A DNA stretch of 64,000 bases from positions 682,001 through 746,000 of the forward strand of contig NZ_BMRT01000001.1 in the NCBI RefSeq assembly GCF_014648775.1, given 5' to 3'. The notes under the pieces were generated by a model. That model searched no databases and was not told where the DNA came from. It saw only the letters and a program-made list of their open reading frames with translations. Both the position numbers and the translations under genes were made by a program. Shown here piece by piece: positions 30,719-39,550 of the stretch. Numbering within the stretch: position 1 is the first letter of the stretch; every line of letters begins with the position of its first letter. The stretch comes from Streptomyces abikoensis. GTDB lineage: Bacteria; Actinomycetota; Actinomycetes; Streptomycetales; Streptomycetaceae.

Positions 30719-31507
30719 TCAGGCCGCGGCGAGGAGCTGCCGGCGGAGCCGGTCGCAGGTGCGGCTGAGGATGCGGGAGATCTGCATCTGGGAGACGCCC
30801 AGGCGCGCCCCGATCTGCTTCTGGGTGAGATTGCCGAAGAAGCGCCAGTACAGGACGTAGCGTTCGCGCTCGGGCAGCGCGTCCAGGAGGGGGCGCAGGG
30901 ACTGCCGGTCGACGACCAGGTCCAGCGCCCGGTCGGCCAGGCCCAGGGTGTCGGCGAGGGGGAGGTCGTCGGCGCCGGCGACGGAGTGGTCGAGCGAGAG
31001 CGTCTGGTGCACGCCGTCCGCGTCGAGCCCGCGCAGCACCTCCTCCTCCGACAGGCCGGTCTCGGCGGCGAGTTCGGCGGGGGTGACCGCGCTGCTCGCG
31101 CCCCGCTGTTCGAGCCGGGCGCGGGCGGCGCGGACGGCGGCCCGCAGCTCCTGGTCCCGGCGCGGGATGTGCAGGGACCACACGTGGTCGCGGACGTGCC
31201 GTTTGAGTTCGCCGCTGATCGTGGGGATGGCGAAGGACTCGAAGGCGTAGCCGAGCCCGGGGTCGTAGCGGTCCACGGCGTGGACGAGGGCCAGCGCGGC
31301 CACCTGGCGCAGGTCCGCCGGGCTCTCCCCGCACTTGCGGAAGCGGAGGCTGACGCGTTCGGCCATGGGCAGCCAGGCGGCGATCACGTCGTGCCGGAGC
31401 CGGTCGCGCTCCGGGCCGGCGGGAAGGGTCGCCAGCCGGCGGAAGGCGTCCTCGGTGCCGGGCGCGTCGGGTCGGCGCCCGCGGGGAGGGTGCTCGGTTT
31501 CGGCCAT
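30719..31507 (-). CDS. SigB/SigF/SigG-family RNA polymerase sigma factor
   Basis: 262 residues from the ATG of MAETEHPP. It is a group 3 sigma-70 with region 2 (LPMAERVSLRFRKCGESPAD, DLRQVAALALVHAVDRYDP, YAFESFAIPTISGELKRHVR), region 3 (WSLHIPRRDQELRAAVRAAR), and region 4 (LPERERYVLYWRFFGNLTQK, QIGARLGVSQMQISRILSR). This is the stress and sporulation class of Streptomyces (SigB, F, G, H, I, K, L, M, N). No anti-sigma gene is directly adjacent, but separate HATPase and SpoIIE proteins in this window belong to the same type of partner-switching network. The exact paralogue cannot be named. Confidence 0.9.
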   Translation of the reverse strand: MAETEHPPRGRRPDAPGTEDAFRRLATLPAGPERDRLRHDVIAAWLPMAERVSLRFRKCGESPADLRQVAALALVHAVDRYDPGLGYAFESFAIPTISGELKRHVRDHVWSLHIPRRDQELRAAVRAARARLEQRGASSAVTPAELAAETGLSEEEVLRGLDADGVHQTLSLDHSVAGADDLPLADTLGLADRALDLVVDRQSLRPLLDALPERERYVLYWRFFGNLTQKQIGARLGVSQMQISRILSRTCDRLRRQLLAAA

Positions 31508-31822
31508 GGTCACAGTTGTCCCCTCGCTCGTGCGTCAAGGAGTGCCTGCCGGCCGGGCGCCGTCGGGGGCGCGACCGCCCCAGGGGCCGCCCGTGGCCGG
31601 GCCGGTTCCGGGGGCCGGGCCGGCCGGTGTCGGCCACGGTCGTCCCAGCATGACCCCGGCTCGCGCCACTCGCGACTCGGAGCTCCCGTGCGTCACTCAG
31701 AGCAATGCCACCCCGGGCGCGGGCGCCCGCGCCCCGGCTCACCGCGCCCGTCCGGGCCATGGGTCGAACGGGTGACGCCTACCCGGTGACGGGCGTCACA
31801 CCCGCGGCATCTTGACCCCCGA
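31508..31822. other. Intergenic region between sigma factor and rbs operator
   Basis: 315 bp with promoters expected for the divergent sigma gene and rbs operon. It contains GC-rich runs (GGCCGGGCCGG...) and a direct GGTGACG pair near 31771 and 31785. No open frame with a ribosome-binding site and family resemblance was found. Confidence 0.4.
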
Positions 31823-31866
31823 TCCGTGCAATCGATTTCCTGTGGGCGCGAAATCGATTGCACGGA
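31823..31866. promoter_or_regulatory. Large inverted-repeat operator of the rbs operon
   Basis: TCCGTGCAATCGATTT (31823-31838) and AAATCGATTGCACGGA (31851-31866) are exact inverse copies with a 12-bp spacer, ending 36 bp before the rbsR start. Each arm holds an AATCGATT core, itself palindromic and like the central-CG operators of LacI-family repressors. Two whole LacI-type sites facing each other is the simplest reading, probably bound by RbsR and released by ribose. Confidence 0.8.
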
Positions 31867-31902
31867 ACGTGATCCGATCGCGTCGGGACGGGGGGAGGAA
31901 CC

Positions 31903-32892
31903 GTGGCGAACATCAAGGACGTCGCCGAGCGGGCCGGGGTGTCCACGGCCACCGTCTCCCGCGTCCTCAACGGCCGTTCCCCCGTGGCCGAGACGCGCGC
32001 ACGCGTCCTGGCCGCCGTCGAGGAGCTCGGCTACCGCCCCAACGTCGTCGCCCGCGCCCTGCGCACCGCCCGGACCCGCACCCTCGGGCTCGTCGTCAGC
32101 GATCTGCGCAACCCGTTCTTCACCGAACTCGCCGACGCCGTCGAGCAGGAGGCCCGGCGGCTGGGCTACAGCCTGATCATCGGCAACGCGGGCGAGAGCC
32201 CCGAGCAGCAGGACGACTACATCCGCACCCTCCTGGACCGCCGGATCGACGGGCTGATGGTCAGCTCCGCCGGCACCGGCTCCCCGATGCTGAGCGAGGC
32301 GGTGGACGCCGGCACCCCGCTCGTCCTCCTCGACCGCGCCGTCCCGGGCGTCGCCGCGCCCTGCGTCCGGGCCGAGGGCGGCGCCGCGCTCACCGAACTC
32401 GCCGCGCACCTGGCCGCGCTGGGCAGGCGGCGGCCCGCCGTGATCGTCGCCCCGGCGGGCACCCCGACCGGCGACGAACGGCTCGCCCGCTTCCGTACGG
32501 CCCTCGCGGCGCACGGCGTGGCCCTGCCGCCCGGCCGCGTCGGTGCCTCACCGGACCCGAGCCCCGCCGGCGGCCGCCAGGTGATGCGCCGGCTGCTGGA
32601 GGCGGCCGAGCCGCCGGACGCCGTGCTCGCCACCGACAACCTGATGGCGCTCGGCGCCCTGGACGAGCTGCGGGCGCGCGGCCTGCGCGTCCCCGCCGAC
32701 ATGGCGCTCGTGGCCTTCGACGACGTGCCCTGGTTCGCCCACCTCGACCCGCCGCTCACGGCCGTCGCCCAGCCGACCGGGGCCCTCGGCCGGGCCGCCG
32801 TGCACACCCTGCTGGAACGGATCGCGGGCCGCCCCGCCGGCTCGGTCCTGCTGCCCGCCCGGCTCGTACGCCGCCGCTCCTGCGGCGAGTGA
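31903..32892 (+). CDS. rbsR: LacI-family ribose operon repressor RbsR-like
   Basis: 329 residues. The N-terminal LacI helix-turn-helix is textbook: MANIKDVAERAGVSTATVSR and VLNGRSPVAETRARVLAAVE, with hinge LGYRPNVVARALRTARTRTL. The periplasmic-binding-like core follows (GLVVSDLRNPFFTELADAVE, VLATDNLMALGALDELRARG, DMALVAFDDVPWFAHLDPPL). It is the first gene of a transporter-ribokinase operon, 31 bp before rbsA, and lies directly behind a 44-bp operator, so it is almost certainly an autoregulated repressor responding to ribose or a related pentose. Confidence 0.88.
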   Translation: MANIKDVAERAGVSTATVSRVLNGRSPVAETRARVLAAVEELGYRPNVVARALRTARTRTLGLVVSDLRNPFFTELADAVEQEARRLGYSLIIGNAGESPEQQDDYIRTLLDRRIDGLMVSSAGTGSPMLSEAVDAGTPLVLLDRAVPGVAAPCVRAEGGAALTELAAHLAALGRRRPAVIVAPAGTPTGDERLARFRTALAAHGVALPPGRVGASPDPSPAGGRQVMRRLLEAAEPPDAVLATDNLMALGALDELRARGLRVPADMALVAFDDVPWFAHLDPPLTAVAQPTGALGRAAVHTLLERIAGRPAGSVLLPARLVRRRSCGE

Positions 32893-32923
32893 CCCACCCA
32901 CCGCCGGCCGAGAGGGGCGAGGC

Positions 32924-34474
32924 ATGACGGGCGTCGACGACGACGCGCCACGCGAACTGCTGCGCGTGGAAGGCGTGGTGAAGTCCTTCCCCGGCGTCCG
33001 CGCCCTGGACGGCGTGTCCTTGAGCGTGCGCGCGGGCGAGGTGCACGTCCTGCTGGGAGAGAACGGCGCGGGCAAGAGCACGCTCATCAAGATGCTCGCC
33101 GGAGCCCACCGCCCCGACGCCGGCCGGATCCTGGCCGACGGCGAGGAGGTGACGATCCGCTCCGGCCGGGACGCCGAACGCCTCGGCATCGCCACCATCC
33201 ACCAGGAGCTCACCCTCGTCCCCGGCCTCACCGTCGCCGAGAACCTCTTCCTCGGCCGCCAGCCGCGCACCGCCCTCGGCCTGATCGACCGGCGCGCCCT
33301 GCGGACGCGGGCCGCGGCGCTGCTGCGCCGGGTCCGCCTCGACGTGCCGCCCACCACGCCCGTGGCCGGGCTCGGCGTCGCCCAGCGGCAGATGGTGGAG
33401 ATCGCCAAGGCCCTCAGCCTGGACGCCCGCGTCCTGATCATGGACGAGCCCACGGCCGTCCTCACCGCCGAGGAGACCGGCACCCTCTTCGGCATCGTGC
33501 GCGAGCTGCGCGCCGAGGGGACGGGCATCGTCTTCATCACCCACCACCTGGAGGAGATCACCGCCCTGGGCGACCGCGTCACCGTCCTGCGCGACGGCCG
33601 CTCGGTGGCCGAGGTGCCCGCCTCCACACCCGAGGACGAGCTCATCCGGCTGATGGTGGGCCGCGACGTCACCGACCGCTACCCCCGCGAACGCCCCGCG
33701 GAACCCGGTGCGCCGCTGCTGCGCGTCCGGGGCCTCACCCGGCGCGGGGCCTTCACGGACGTCGGCTTCGACGTCCGGGCGGGCGAGGTGGTGGGCCTGG
33801 CGGGACTGGTGGGCGCGGGCCGCACGGAGGTGGCGCGAGCGGTCTTCGGCGCGGACCGCTACGACACGGGCACGGTCGAGATCGACGGCGAGCGGCTGCC
33901 CCCGGGCGACGTCCGGGCGGCGATGCGGGCCGGGATCGGGCTCGTCCCCGAGGACCGCAAGGGCCAGGGCCTGGTCCTCGGCGCCTCCCTGGACGACAAC
34001 CTCACCCTGGCCCGGCTGGACCGCGACACCCGCCTGGGCCTGGTCGACCGCCGGGCCCGGCGCCGCGCGGCGACCGCCGTCGCCGACCGGCTGAAGGTGC
34101 GGCACAGCGGTCTGGACCGCGCGGCCCGCACCCTCTCGGGCGGCAACCAGCAGAAGATCGTCATCGGCAAGTGGCTGCTGGCGGGCGCCCGCCTGCTGAT
34201 CCTCGACGAGCCGACGCGCGGCATCGACGTCGGCGCGAAGGTCGAGATCTACCGGCTCGTCAACGAACTGACGGCGGCGGGCGACGCCGTGCTGCTGATC
34301 TCCAGCGACCTCCCCGAGGTCCTGGGCATGAGCGACCGCGTCCTGGTGATGGCACAGGGCCGCCTGACCGGTGAACTCCCGGCCGCGACGGCCACCCAGA
34401 ACGCGGTGATGGAACTGGCGGTCCGGCAGAACATCCAGGACGAGAGCGCGATGGAGGGCTCCCATGTCGGCTGA
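32924..34474 (+). CDS. rbsA: Ribose ABC transporter ATP-binding protein RbsA
   Basis: 516 residues with two fused ABC ATPase domains, as in all sugar-type CUT2 importers. Domain 1: Walker A GENGAGKST (45-53), Q-loop TIHQELTL, Walker B VLIMDEPTAVL. Domain 2 has the degenerate Walker A LVGAGRTE, lacking Lys as is normal for this family, but a full signature LSGGNQQK and Walker B LLILDEPTRGID. It energises pentose uptake with RbsC. The ATG is preceded by GAGAGGGG; the 3' end overlaps rbsC by 11 nt. Confidence 0.93.
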   Translation: MTGVDDDAPRELLRVEGVVKSFPGVRALDGVSLSVRAGEVHVLLGENGAGKSTLIKMLAGAHRPDAGRILADGEEVTIRSGRDAERLGIATIHQELTLVPGLTVAENLFLGRQPRTALGLIDRRALRTRAAALLRRVRLDVPPTTPVAGLGVAQRQMVEIAKALSLDARVLIMDEPTAVLTAEETGTLFGIVRELRAEGTGIVFITHHLEEITALGDRVTVLRDGRSVAEVPASTPEDELIRLMVGRDVTDRYPRERPAEPGAPLLRVRGLTRRGAFTDVGFDVRAGEVVGLAGLVGAGRTEVARAVFGADRYDTGTVEIDGERLPPGDVRAAMRAGIGLVPEDRKGQGLVLGASLDDNLTLARLDRDTRLGLVDRRARRRAATAVADRLKVRHSGLDRAARTLSGGNQQKIVIGKWLLAGARLLILDEPTRGIDVGAKVEIYRLVNELTAAGDAVLLISSDLPEVLGMSDRVLVMAQGRLTGELPAATATQNAVMELAVRQNIQDESAMEGSHVG

Positions 34475-35438
34475 GGTGCTTCGAACGCCCGGGAGCACCG
34501 GGCAGTGGTTCACCCGGGCGGTGCTCCGCAACGGACCACTGGGCGGGCTGCTCGCGCTGATCGCGGCGATGACCGTCCTCTCCCGGGACTTCCTGAACGG
34601 GCGGAACCTCCTCAACGTCGGGGTACAGGCGTCCGTCACGGCGATCCTGGCCTTCGGCCTGACGTTCGTGATCGTGTCGGCGGGCATCGACCTGTCCGTC
34701 GGCTCGGTGGCCGCGCTGTCCGCCACGGTCGTCGCCTGGGCCGCCACCGGCCACGGCCTGCCCGTGTGGCTGGCCCTGCCGCTGGGCCTCGGGACGGGCG
34801 CGGTCGCGGGCCTGGTCTCGGGCGCCCTGGTCGCCTACGGAAAGCTGCCCTCCTTCATCGCCACGCTGGCGATGCTGTCGGTGGCCCGCGGCCTCGCGCT
34901 CGTCATCTCCGGCGGCTCCCCGATCGCCTTCCCGTCCTCCCTCGCCCACCTGGGCGACACGCTGGCCGGCCGGCTGCCGGTGCCCGTCCTGGTGATGGCC
35001 GCGGCGGGTCTGCTGACGGCGCTGGTCCTGACGCGCACCCCCGCGGGCCGGGCGATGTTCGCGATCGGCGGCAACGAGGAGGCGGCCCGGCTGTCCGGCA
35101 TCGACGTACGCCGCCGCAAGCTCACCGTCCACGCGCTGTCCGGGCTCTTCGCCGCCGTCGCGGGCGTCGTCCTCGCCGCCCGGCTCACCTCGGCCCAGCC
35201 ACAGGCGGCCGCGGGGTACGAACTGGACGCGATCGCCGCCGTGGTGATCGGCGGGGCGAGCCTGTCGGGCGGCTCCGGCAAGGCGTCCGGAACGCTCGTC
35301 GGCGCGCTGATCCTCGCGGTGCTGCGCAACGGCCTCAACCTGCTGAGCGTCTCGGCGTTCTGGCAGCAGGTGGCCACGGGCGCGGTGATCGCGGTGGCGG
35401 TGCTGCTGGACACGCTGCGCCGCAGGGCGACGCGATGA
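34464..35438 (+). CDS. rbsC: Ribose ABC transporter permease RbsC
   Basis: 324 residues, nearly all hydrophobic helices (roughly nine or ten TM segments). CUT2 permease features: GVQASVTAILAFGLTFVIVS, GIDLSVGSVAALSATVVAWA (the conserved GIDLSVGS), PSFIATLAMLSVARGLAL, GGNEEAARLSGIDVRRRK, and GGASLSGGSGKASGTLVGAL. It forms the membrane channel as a dimer. It starts inside the end of rbsA and its stop overlaps the rbsB start as ATGA, so the operon is tightly coupled. Confidence 0.94.
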   Translation: MSAEVLRTPGSTGQWFTRAVLRNGPLGGLLALIAAMTVLSRDFLNGRNLLNVGVQASVTAILAFGLTFVIVSAGIDLSVGSVAALSATVVAWAATGHGLPVWLALPLGLGTGAVAGLVSGALVAYGKLPSFIATLAMLSVARGLALVISGGSPIAFPSSLAHLGDTLAGRLPVPVLVMAAAGLLTALVLTRTPAGRAMFAIGGNEEAARLSGIDVRRRKLTVHALSGLFAAVAGVVLAARLTSAQPQAAAGYELDAIAAVVIGGASLSGGSGKASGTLVGALILAVLRNGLNLLSVSAFWQQVATGAVIAVAVLLDTLRRRATR

Positions 35439-36364
35439 AGGGGCGCGTGATGGAGGGGCGCCTGATGAGGGGCCGCGCGTACACCCTCGCGGTGGCCGTC
35501 CTCCTGACGACCCTGACGGGCTGCGACAGGGGCGGCGACACGGACCTGGGCCTGGCCCTCTCCACCATGAACAACCCTTTCTTCGTGGGCATCAAGGAGG
35601 GCGCGAAGGCCGAGGCGAGGGCACGCGGCCTGAAGATCAACATCACGGACGCCCAGAACGACCCGGTCCAGCAGGTCAATCAGATGGAGACGTTCACCAG
35701 CCAGAACGTCAAGGCCGCCGTGATCAACCCGGTGGACTCGGACGCGGCCGTCCCGGCCGTGGGCGTGGCGAACCGGGCCGAGGTGCCGGTGATCTCCATC
35801 GACCGGGGCGTCAACGGCGGCACGGTCGGCACGACCATCGCGTCCGACAACGTCGAGGGCGGCCGCCAGGCGGCCAAGGCCCTGGCCGACGCGCTGGGAG
35901 GCCACGGCAAGGTGGCGTTCCTGGAGGGGCGCCCGGGCACGTCGGCGGCCCGGGAACGCGCCAAGGGCTTCGAGGCGGGCATCCGAACGTATCCGGGCAT
36001 CGAAGTAGTGGCCCGGCAGCCGGCCGACTTCGACCGCACCAAGGGCATGGACGTGATGGCCAACATGCTCCAGGCGCACCGCGACATCACAGGGGTGTTC
36101 GCGGCCAACGACGAGATGGCCCTGGGCGCGGCGAAGACACTGGGACACAGGAACGTGAGGATCGTGGCCTTCGACGGCACCCCGGACGGCGTCAGGGCCG
36201 TACGCGACGGGACGCTGACGGCGACGGTGGCCCAGCAGCCGAGGCTGCTGGGCAAGCAGGCGGTGGAGTGGGCGGTCAGGGCCGCGCACGGCGAACGGCT
36301 GCCGGACCGGGTGAAGGTCCCGGTGGTGCTGGTGACCCGCGGGAACGCGGCGGACTTCGAATGA
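35435..36364 (+). CDS. rbsB: Ribose-binding lipoprotein RbsB
   Basis: 309 residues from the ATG overlapping the rbsC stop; in-frame ATGs at 35450 and 35465 are alternatives, and the last gives the most compact signal. The lipobox is LTTLTGC with the acylated Cys about 29 residues from the first ATG. The periplasmic-binding fold follows: GLALSTMNNPFFVGIKEGAK, NDPVQQVNQMETFTSQNVKA, VISIDRGVNGGTVGTTIASD, GVFAANDEMALGAAKTLG and VAFDGTPDGVRAVRDG. It captures ribose outside the cell for RbsAC. A 10-bp gap leads to rbsK. Confidence 0.93.
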   Translation: MKGRVMEGRLMRGRAYTLAVAVLLTTLTGCDRGGDTDLGLALSTMNNPFFVGIKEGAKAEARARGLKINITDAQNDPVQQVNQMETFTSQNVKAAVINPVDSDAAVPAVGVANRAEVPVISIDRGVNGGTVGTTIASDNVEGGRQAAKALADALGGHGKVAFLEGRPGTSAARERAKGFEAGIRTYPGIEVVARQPADFDRTKGMDVMANMLQAHRDITGVFAANDEMALGAAKTLGHRNVRIVAFDGTPDGVRAVRDGTLTATVAQQPRLLGKQAVEWAVRAAHGERLPDRVKVPVVLVTRGNAADFE

Positions 36365-36374
36365 CGGTGACGAG

Positions 36375-37289
36375 ATGAGCGACAGGTACGGCTACGACGT
36401 CCTGGTGATCGGCTCGGCCAACGCGGACCTGACCGTCCGTGTGGCCCGCCGCCCGGGCCCGGGCGAGACGGTGCTGGGCACCGACCTGGTCGAGTCCGCG
36501 GGCGGCAAGGGCGCCAACCAGGCCGCGGCGGCCGCCAGACTCGGCGCCCGCACGGCACTGCTGGCCCGGGTGGGCGACGACCCGTTCGGGCGACTGCTGC
36601 TGGAGGCCCAGCACGCGGCGGGCACGGAACTGCGGCACGTCCTGGTGGAGAAGGGAGCCCGGACGGGCACCGCGATGATCGTCGTGGGGCCGGACGGGGA
36701 CAACACGATCGTGGTCTCCCCCGGCGCCAACGCCCGCCTCTCCCCCGCCGACGTACGGGCGGCGCGGGAGGTGGTGGCCGCCTCGGCGGTGGTCTCGCTC
36801 CAACTGGAGATCGCCACGGAGACGGTGAGGGCAGCGGTGGAAACCGCGACCGCGTCGGGCACGAGGGTCGTCCTCAACCCTTCCCCGACCCCGGAATCCC
36901 TGGACACGGACCTCCTGACAGCGGCCGACCCCCTGGTGGTCAACGAGCACGAGGCCGCGCTCCTCTCGGGCCTGCCCGCCGGCACCCCGACCGACCGGGC
37001 GCACGCGTTGCGAGAGCGGGGCGCCCGTTCAGTGGTGATCACCCTGGGCGGCGAAGGAGCGCTGATCCTGGACACGGAGGCAGCGGAACCCCTCCGGATC
37101 CCGGGCGTTCCCGTTGAGGTGATCGATACAACGGGCGCGGGCGACGCCTTCACCGGCGCCCTGGCCCTGCGCCTGGCCCGGGGAGCGACCCTGGAGGAGG
37201 CGGCCCGCTTCGCGGTCAGGGTCGGCGCGGCATCGGTGACGCGCCCGGGCGCACAACCGTCGTACCCGACGGCGGAGGAGCTGGCGTAG
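36375..37289 (+). CDS. rbsK: Ribokinase RbsK
   Basis: 304 residues of the PfkB carbohydrate-kinase family: VIGSANADLTVRV at the start, ESAGGKGANQAAAAARLGAR (substrate GG site) near residue 40, NPSPTPESL near 172, VNEHEAALLSG near 190, and the ATP/anion-hole motif DTTGAGDAFTGALAL near 255 with the catalytic Asp. It phosphorylates ribose at O5. It ends the rbsRACBK operon; no rbsD mutarotase gene is present. A dispersed repeat follows. Confidence 0.93.
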   Translation: MSDRYGYDVLVIGSANADLTVRVARRPGPGETVLGTDLVESAGGKGANQAAAAARLGARTALLARVGDDPFGRLLLEAQHAAGTELRHVLVEKGARTGTAMIVVGPDGDNTIVVSPGANARLSPADVRAAREVVAASAVVSLQLEIATETVRAAVETATASGTRVVLNPSPTPESLDTDLLTAADPLVVNEHEAALLSGLPAGTPTDRAHALRERGARSVVITLGGEGALILDTEAAEPLRIPGVPVEVIDTTGAGDAFTGALALRLARGATLEEAARFAVRVGAASVTRPGAQPSYPTAEELA

Positions 37290-37301
37290 GGATCGTGCGG
37301 T

Positions 37302-37461
37302 GCCCCGTAAGGGGCGCGGGGAACTGCGCGATCGGCCGACGACGGCCCGCAGCCGACACGCCACCCCGGGGGTCCGGGCAATCCGCGGCCACGTCGTGGC
37401 CTGTCGTGCCCACGCGGCGGAGCCGCACGGTGTCACGGCCCCGCGCCCCTAACGGGGCGCC
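37302..37461. repeat. Dispersed CCCCGTAAGGGGCGCGGGG repeat with partial second copy
   Basis: GCCCCGTAAGGGGCGCGGGG followed by AACTGCGCGATCGGCC (37302-37336) is the same element as at 6851-6885 in inverse orientation. A partial copy (CCGCGCCCCTAACGGGGCGCC) lies at 37441-37461. Between them is a non-coding spacer. The element closes the 184-bp gap between convergent rbsK and the SARP gene, where its hairpin core may act as terminator. Confidence 0.7.
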
Positions 37462-37473
37462 GTGGTGACAGGG

Positions 37474-38376
37474 CTAGGCCCGCCGCCCCTGACGCGGCAC
37501 CAGATCGACCGCACCCGGCGCCTCCGCCACGCACTCCGCCAGCGCCACGATCTCCGCCGAGACCCTGCCCATGCCCCCGGCGTCCCCCACCCGCAGGAAC
37601 GCGACGCGAGCCGCCGCGAGAGACCGCCCGGCCCTTCCCGTCCGGCGCAGCATCCGGCACAACCGGCCGAGCGCCAGCGCCCCCTCACCGATCAGCGACA
37701 GATCGTCGAGCGCCTCACCGGCACTCAAGGCGTCCGCGAACGCCCCCTCCGCCTCGTCGAAGAGCCCGTCCGCCAGCAGCGTCTCCCCCACATCGAGCAG
37801 CGCCCGCGCGGCCGCCGCGCGGCGCGCGTGGAGCCGGGCGGCCTCGCCCTCGGTGACGCGCCCGCCCACCCCGTCCAGCGCCGGCCCGCGCCACAGTCCG
37901 AGGGCACGCCGGTACAGCTCACCGGCCTCCTCGACACCACCGGGCCCGGCGGCGGCCGAGCAGGCCGCCGCGTCGACCAGCGCGTCGAAGTCGAGCACGT
38001 CGACACCGACCTGCTCGACGCACAGCCGGTAGCCCGAGGCCGCACCGACGATCAGCGGCTCCCCGTGCCCGGCGCCCCGGAACGCCGCGCGCAACGCACG
38101 GACGCACAGGGCGATCTGAGGGCGCGCGGACAGGGGCGTCCGTTCGCCCCAGATCGCGTCGGCGAGGGTGCGGACGGAGACCACCCGCCCCCGGGCGAGC
38201 GCGAGCAGGGACAGCACGACGCGCTGTCTGCGCCCGTCGACGGCCACGGACCGCCCGCCGACGCCGGCGGCGACGGGCCCCAGCAGGGCGAGGGTGACAG
38301 GCGCGGCGGCGGCGCCGGGAAACCCGCCCTGTGCCCCCGCGGGGGTCGCCGTACCGGTCGCCGTGACAGCGCTCAT
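37474..38376 (-). CDS. SARP-family (AfsR/DnrI-like) transcriptional activator
   Basis: 300 residues from the ATG of MSAVTATG. An OmpR-type winged helix (about 26-120: VTLALLGPVAAGVGGRSVAV, QRVVLSLLALARGRVVSVRT, LADAIWGERTPLSARPQIAL, YRLCVEQVGVDVLDFDALVD) is followed by the bacterial transcriptional activation domain of helical repeats. SARPs bind direct heptamer repeats and usually activate antibiotic clusters. It lies 10 bp downstream of a StrR-like gene in the same direction, so the two pathway-type regulators form an operon, yet no large biosynthetic cluster adjoins. Confidence 0.85.
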   Translation of the reverse strand: MSAVTATGTATPAGAQGGFPGAAAAPVTLALLGPVAAGVGGRSVAVDGRRQRVVLSLLALARGRVVSVRTLADAIWGERTPLSARPQIALCVRALRAAFRGAGHGEPLIVGAASGYRLCVEQVGVDVLDFDALVDAAACSAAAGPGGVEEAGELYRRALGLWRGPALDGVGGRVTEGEAARLHARRAAAARALLDVGETLLADGLFDEAEGAFADALSAGEALDDLSLIGEGALALGRLCRMLRRTGRAGRSLAAARVAFLRVGDAGGMGRVSAEIVALAECVAEAPGAVDLVPRQGRRA

Positions 38377-38386
38377 CACCGTGCCG

Positions 38387-39403
38387 TCACCCGGCCTGGC
38401 GCTCGAGTTCGCTGGCGAAGCGCAGCCAGGAGGCTGCGCAGTGCCGGGCGGCCTGGGCCACGGTCTGCCGCCGGTGGGCGGGCACGGCGTCGAGGAGCCG
38501 GCGCCAGCGGTCGCCGCCCATGGCGTGGGCGTTGAGCAGGCGCAGCAGGATGCGGCCGCCTTCGGTGAGCCGGAGCGAGGGGTCCGTGCGGAGCCTGGAC
38601 AAGGAGGACGAACCGTCACCCGCCGGGGAGGGGGCGGCGACCGGCGCGACGACGGCCGACGCGCCATCTCCCATGGAAGGGACAGCCCCCACGGAAGGGA
38701 CAGCCCCCATGGAGGGGACGGCCCCCGTGTCCCGCCGCTCCGCGTCCCGCAGTTTCTTGGGCACCGGGTCCTGCCCGAGCGCCAGCCGCAGCCGGACGTC
38801 GCGCGCGGTGCCGACGGCGATGCCGGCGTCGTGGGCGATCTCGCGGAGGCTGGCCTCGGGCCGGGCGGCGATGAGCGCTCCGGCGCGGCGCCGGCCGTCC
38901 GCCGCGTTGAGCGGGCGGACGCGGCCGTCGCGGCCGGTGCGGGTCGTGGTGGGGGCGGCGGGGTGGCCGGCGCGGCGGCGCAGGGAGGCCACCGTGCTGG
39001 CGGCCAGGCCCGCCGCCGACGCGATCAGCCGGTCCGACCAGTGCGGATGGCTCCGGATGATGCGCTCGGCGGCGGCCGACCGGTCCGCCCGGGTGAGGGG
39101 AAGGCCACCCGGCCGGGTGTTCGCCCGGACAGCGTGGACGAACGCGTCCTCCTCGCTGCCCTCGAAGAACCGGACCGCGATCCGCTCATCCCCCCGTAGA
39201 CGAGCGGCTCGCAGCCGGTGCATTCCGTCGACGACCCGCAGGGTGGCGCGGTGGACGACGATGGGCGGCAAGGGGCTGTCCAGCCGGGCGATGGCCTGGA
39301 CGTGGCGGGGGTCCTCCCCCGCCAGCCGCGGTGACGCCGCGGGCAGCAGGGACGTGAGGGGGAGCACGACGGTGTGCCGCTGTTCCGGCCTTGAAACCGT
39401 CAC
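38387..39403 (-). CDS. StrR/NovG-like ParB-domain regulator
   Basis: 338 residues from a GTG at 39403 with GGAGGGGG 5-6 nt upstream. A ParB/Srx-like N-terminal domain (VVLPLTSLLPAASPRLAGED, PPIVVHRATLRVVDGMHRLR, AARLRGDERIAVRFFEG) is followed by a helix-turn-helix (DRLIASAAGLAASTVASLRR) and the segment GRDGRVRPLNAADGRRRA. This is the order in StrR-family activators of aminoglycoside and aminocoumarin clusters. A Pro/Ser-rich linker with three GAVPSxG repeats precedes a C-terminal helical domain. It is followed 10 bp later by a SARP gene. Confidence 0.85.
   Translation of the reverse strand: MTVSRPEQRHTVVLPLTSLLPAASPRLAGEDPRHVQAIARLDSPLPPIVVHRATLRVVDGMHRLRAARLRGDERIAVRFFEGSEEDAFVHAVRANTRPGGLPLTRADRSAAAERIIRSHPHWSDRLIASAAGLAASTVASLRRRAGHPAAPTTTRTGRDGRVRPLNAADGRRRAGALIAARPEASLREIAHDAGIAVGTARDVRLRLALGQDPVPKKLRDAERRDTGAVPSMGAVPSVGAVPSMGDGASAVVAPVAAPSPAGDGSSSLSRLRTDPSLRLTEGGRILLRLLNAHAMGGDRWRRLLDAVPAHRRQTVAQAARHCAASWLRFASELERQAG
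38670..38723. repeat. Three 18-bp tandem repeats inside the StrR-like gene
   Basis: CCCATGGAAGGGACAGCC, CCCACGGAAGGGACAGCC and CCCATGGAGGGGACGGCC follow one another without gaps (38670-38687, 38688-38705, 38706-38723). In frame on the minus strand they encode GAVPSMG-GAVPSVG-GAVPSMG. An in-frame micro-repeat of this kind can change copy number by slippage and so vary the linker length. Confidence 0.85.
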
Positions 39404-39550
39404 GAAACCCCCTCCAGAAGAACTCTCCGGCCGACGACGGATCGCGCCCGGTGGGTACGGGGCCCCAGGCCCCGCCCCCGCCAACTGGTGACCGACCGCC
39501 CTGCCGGGCCGTCCAACACCAGTCGATCCGCCGACACCGAGGACGCTAGG

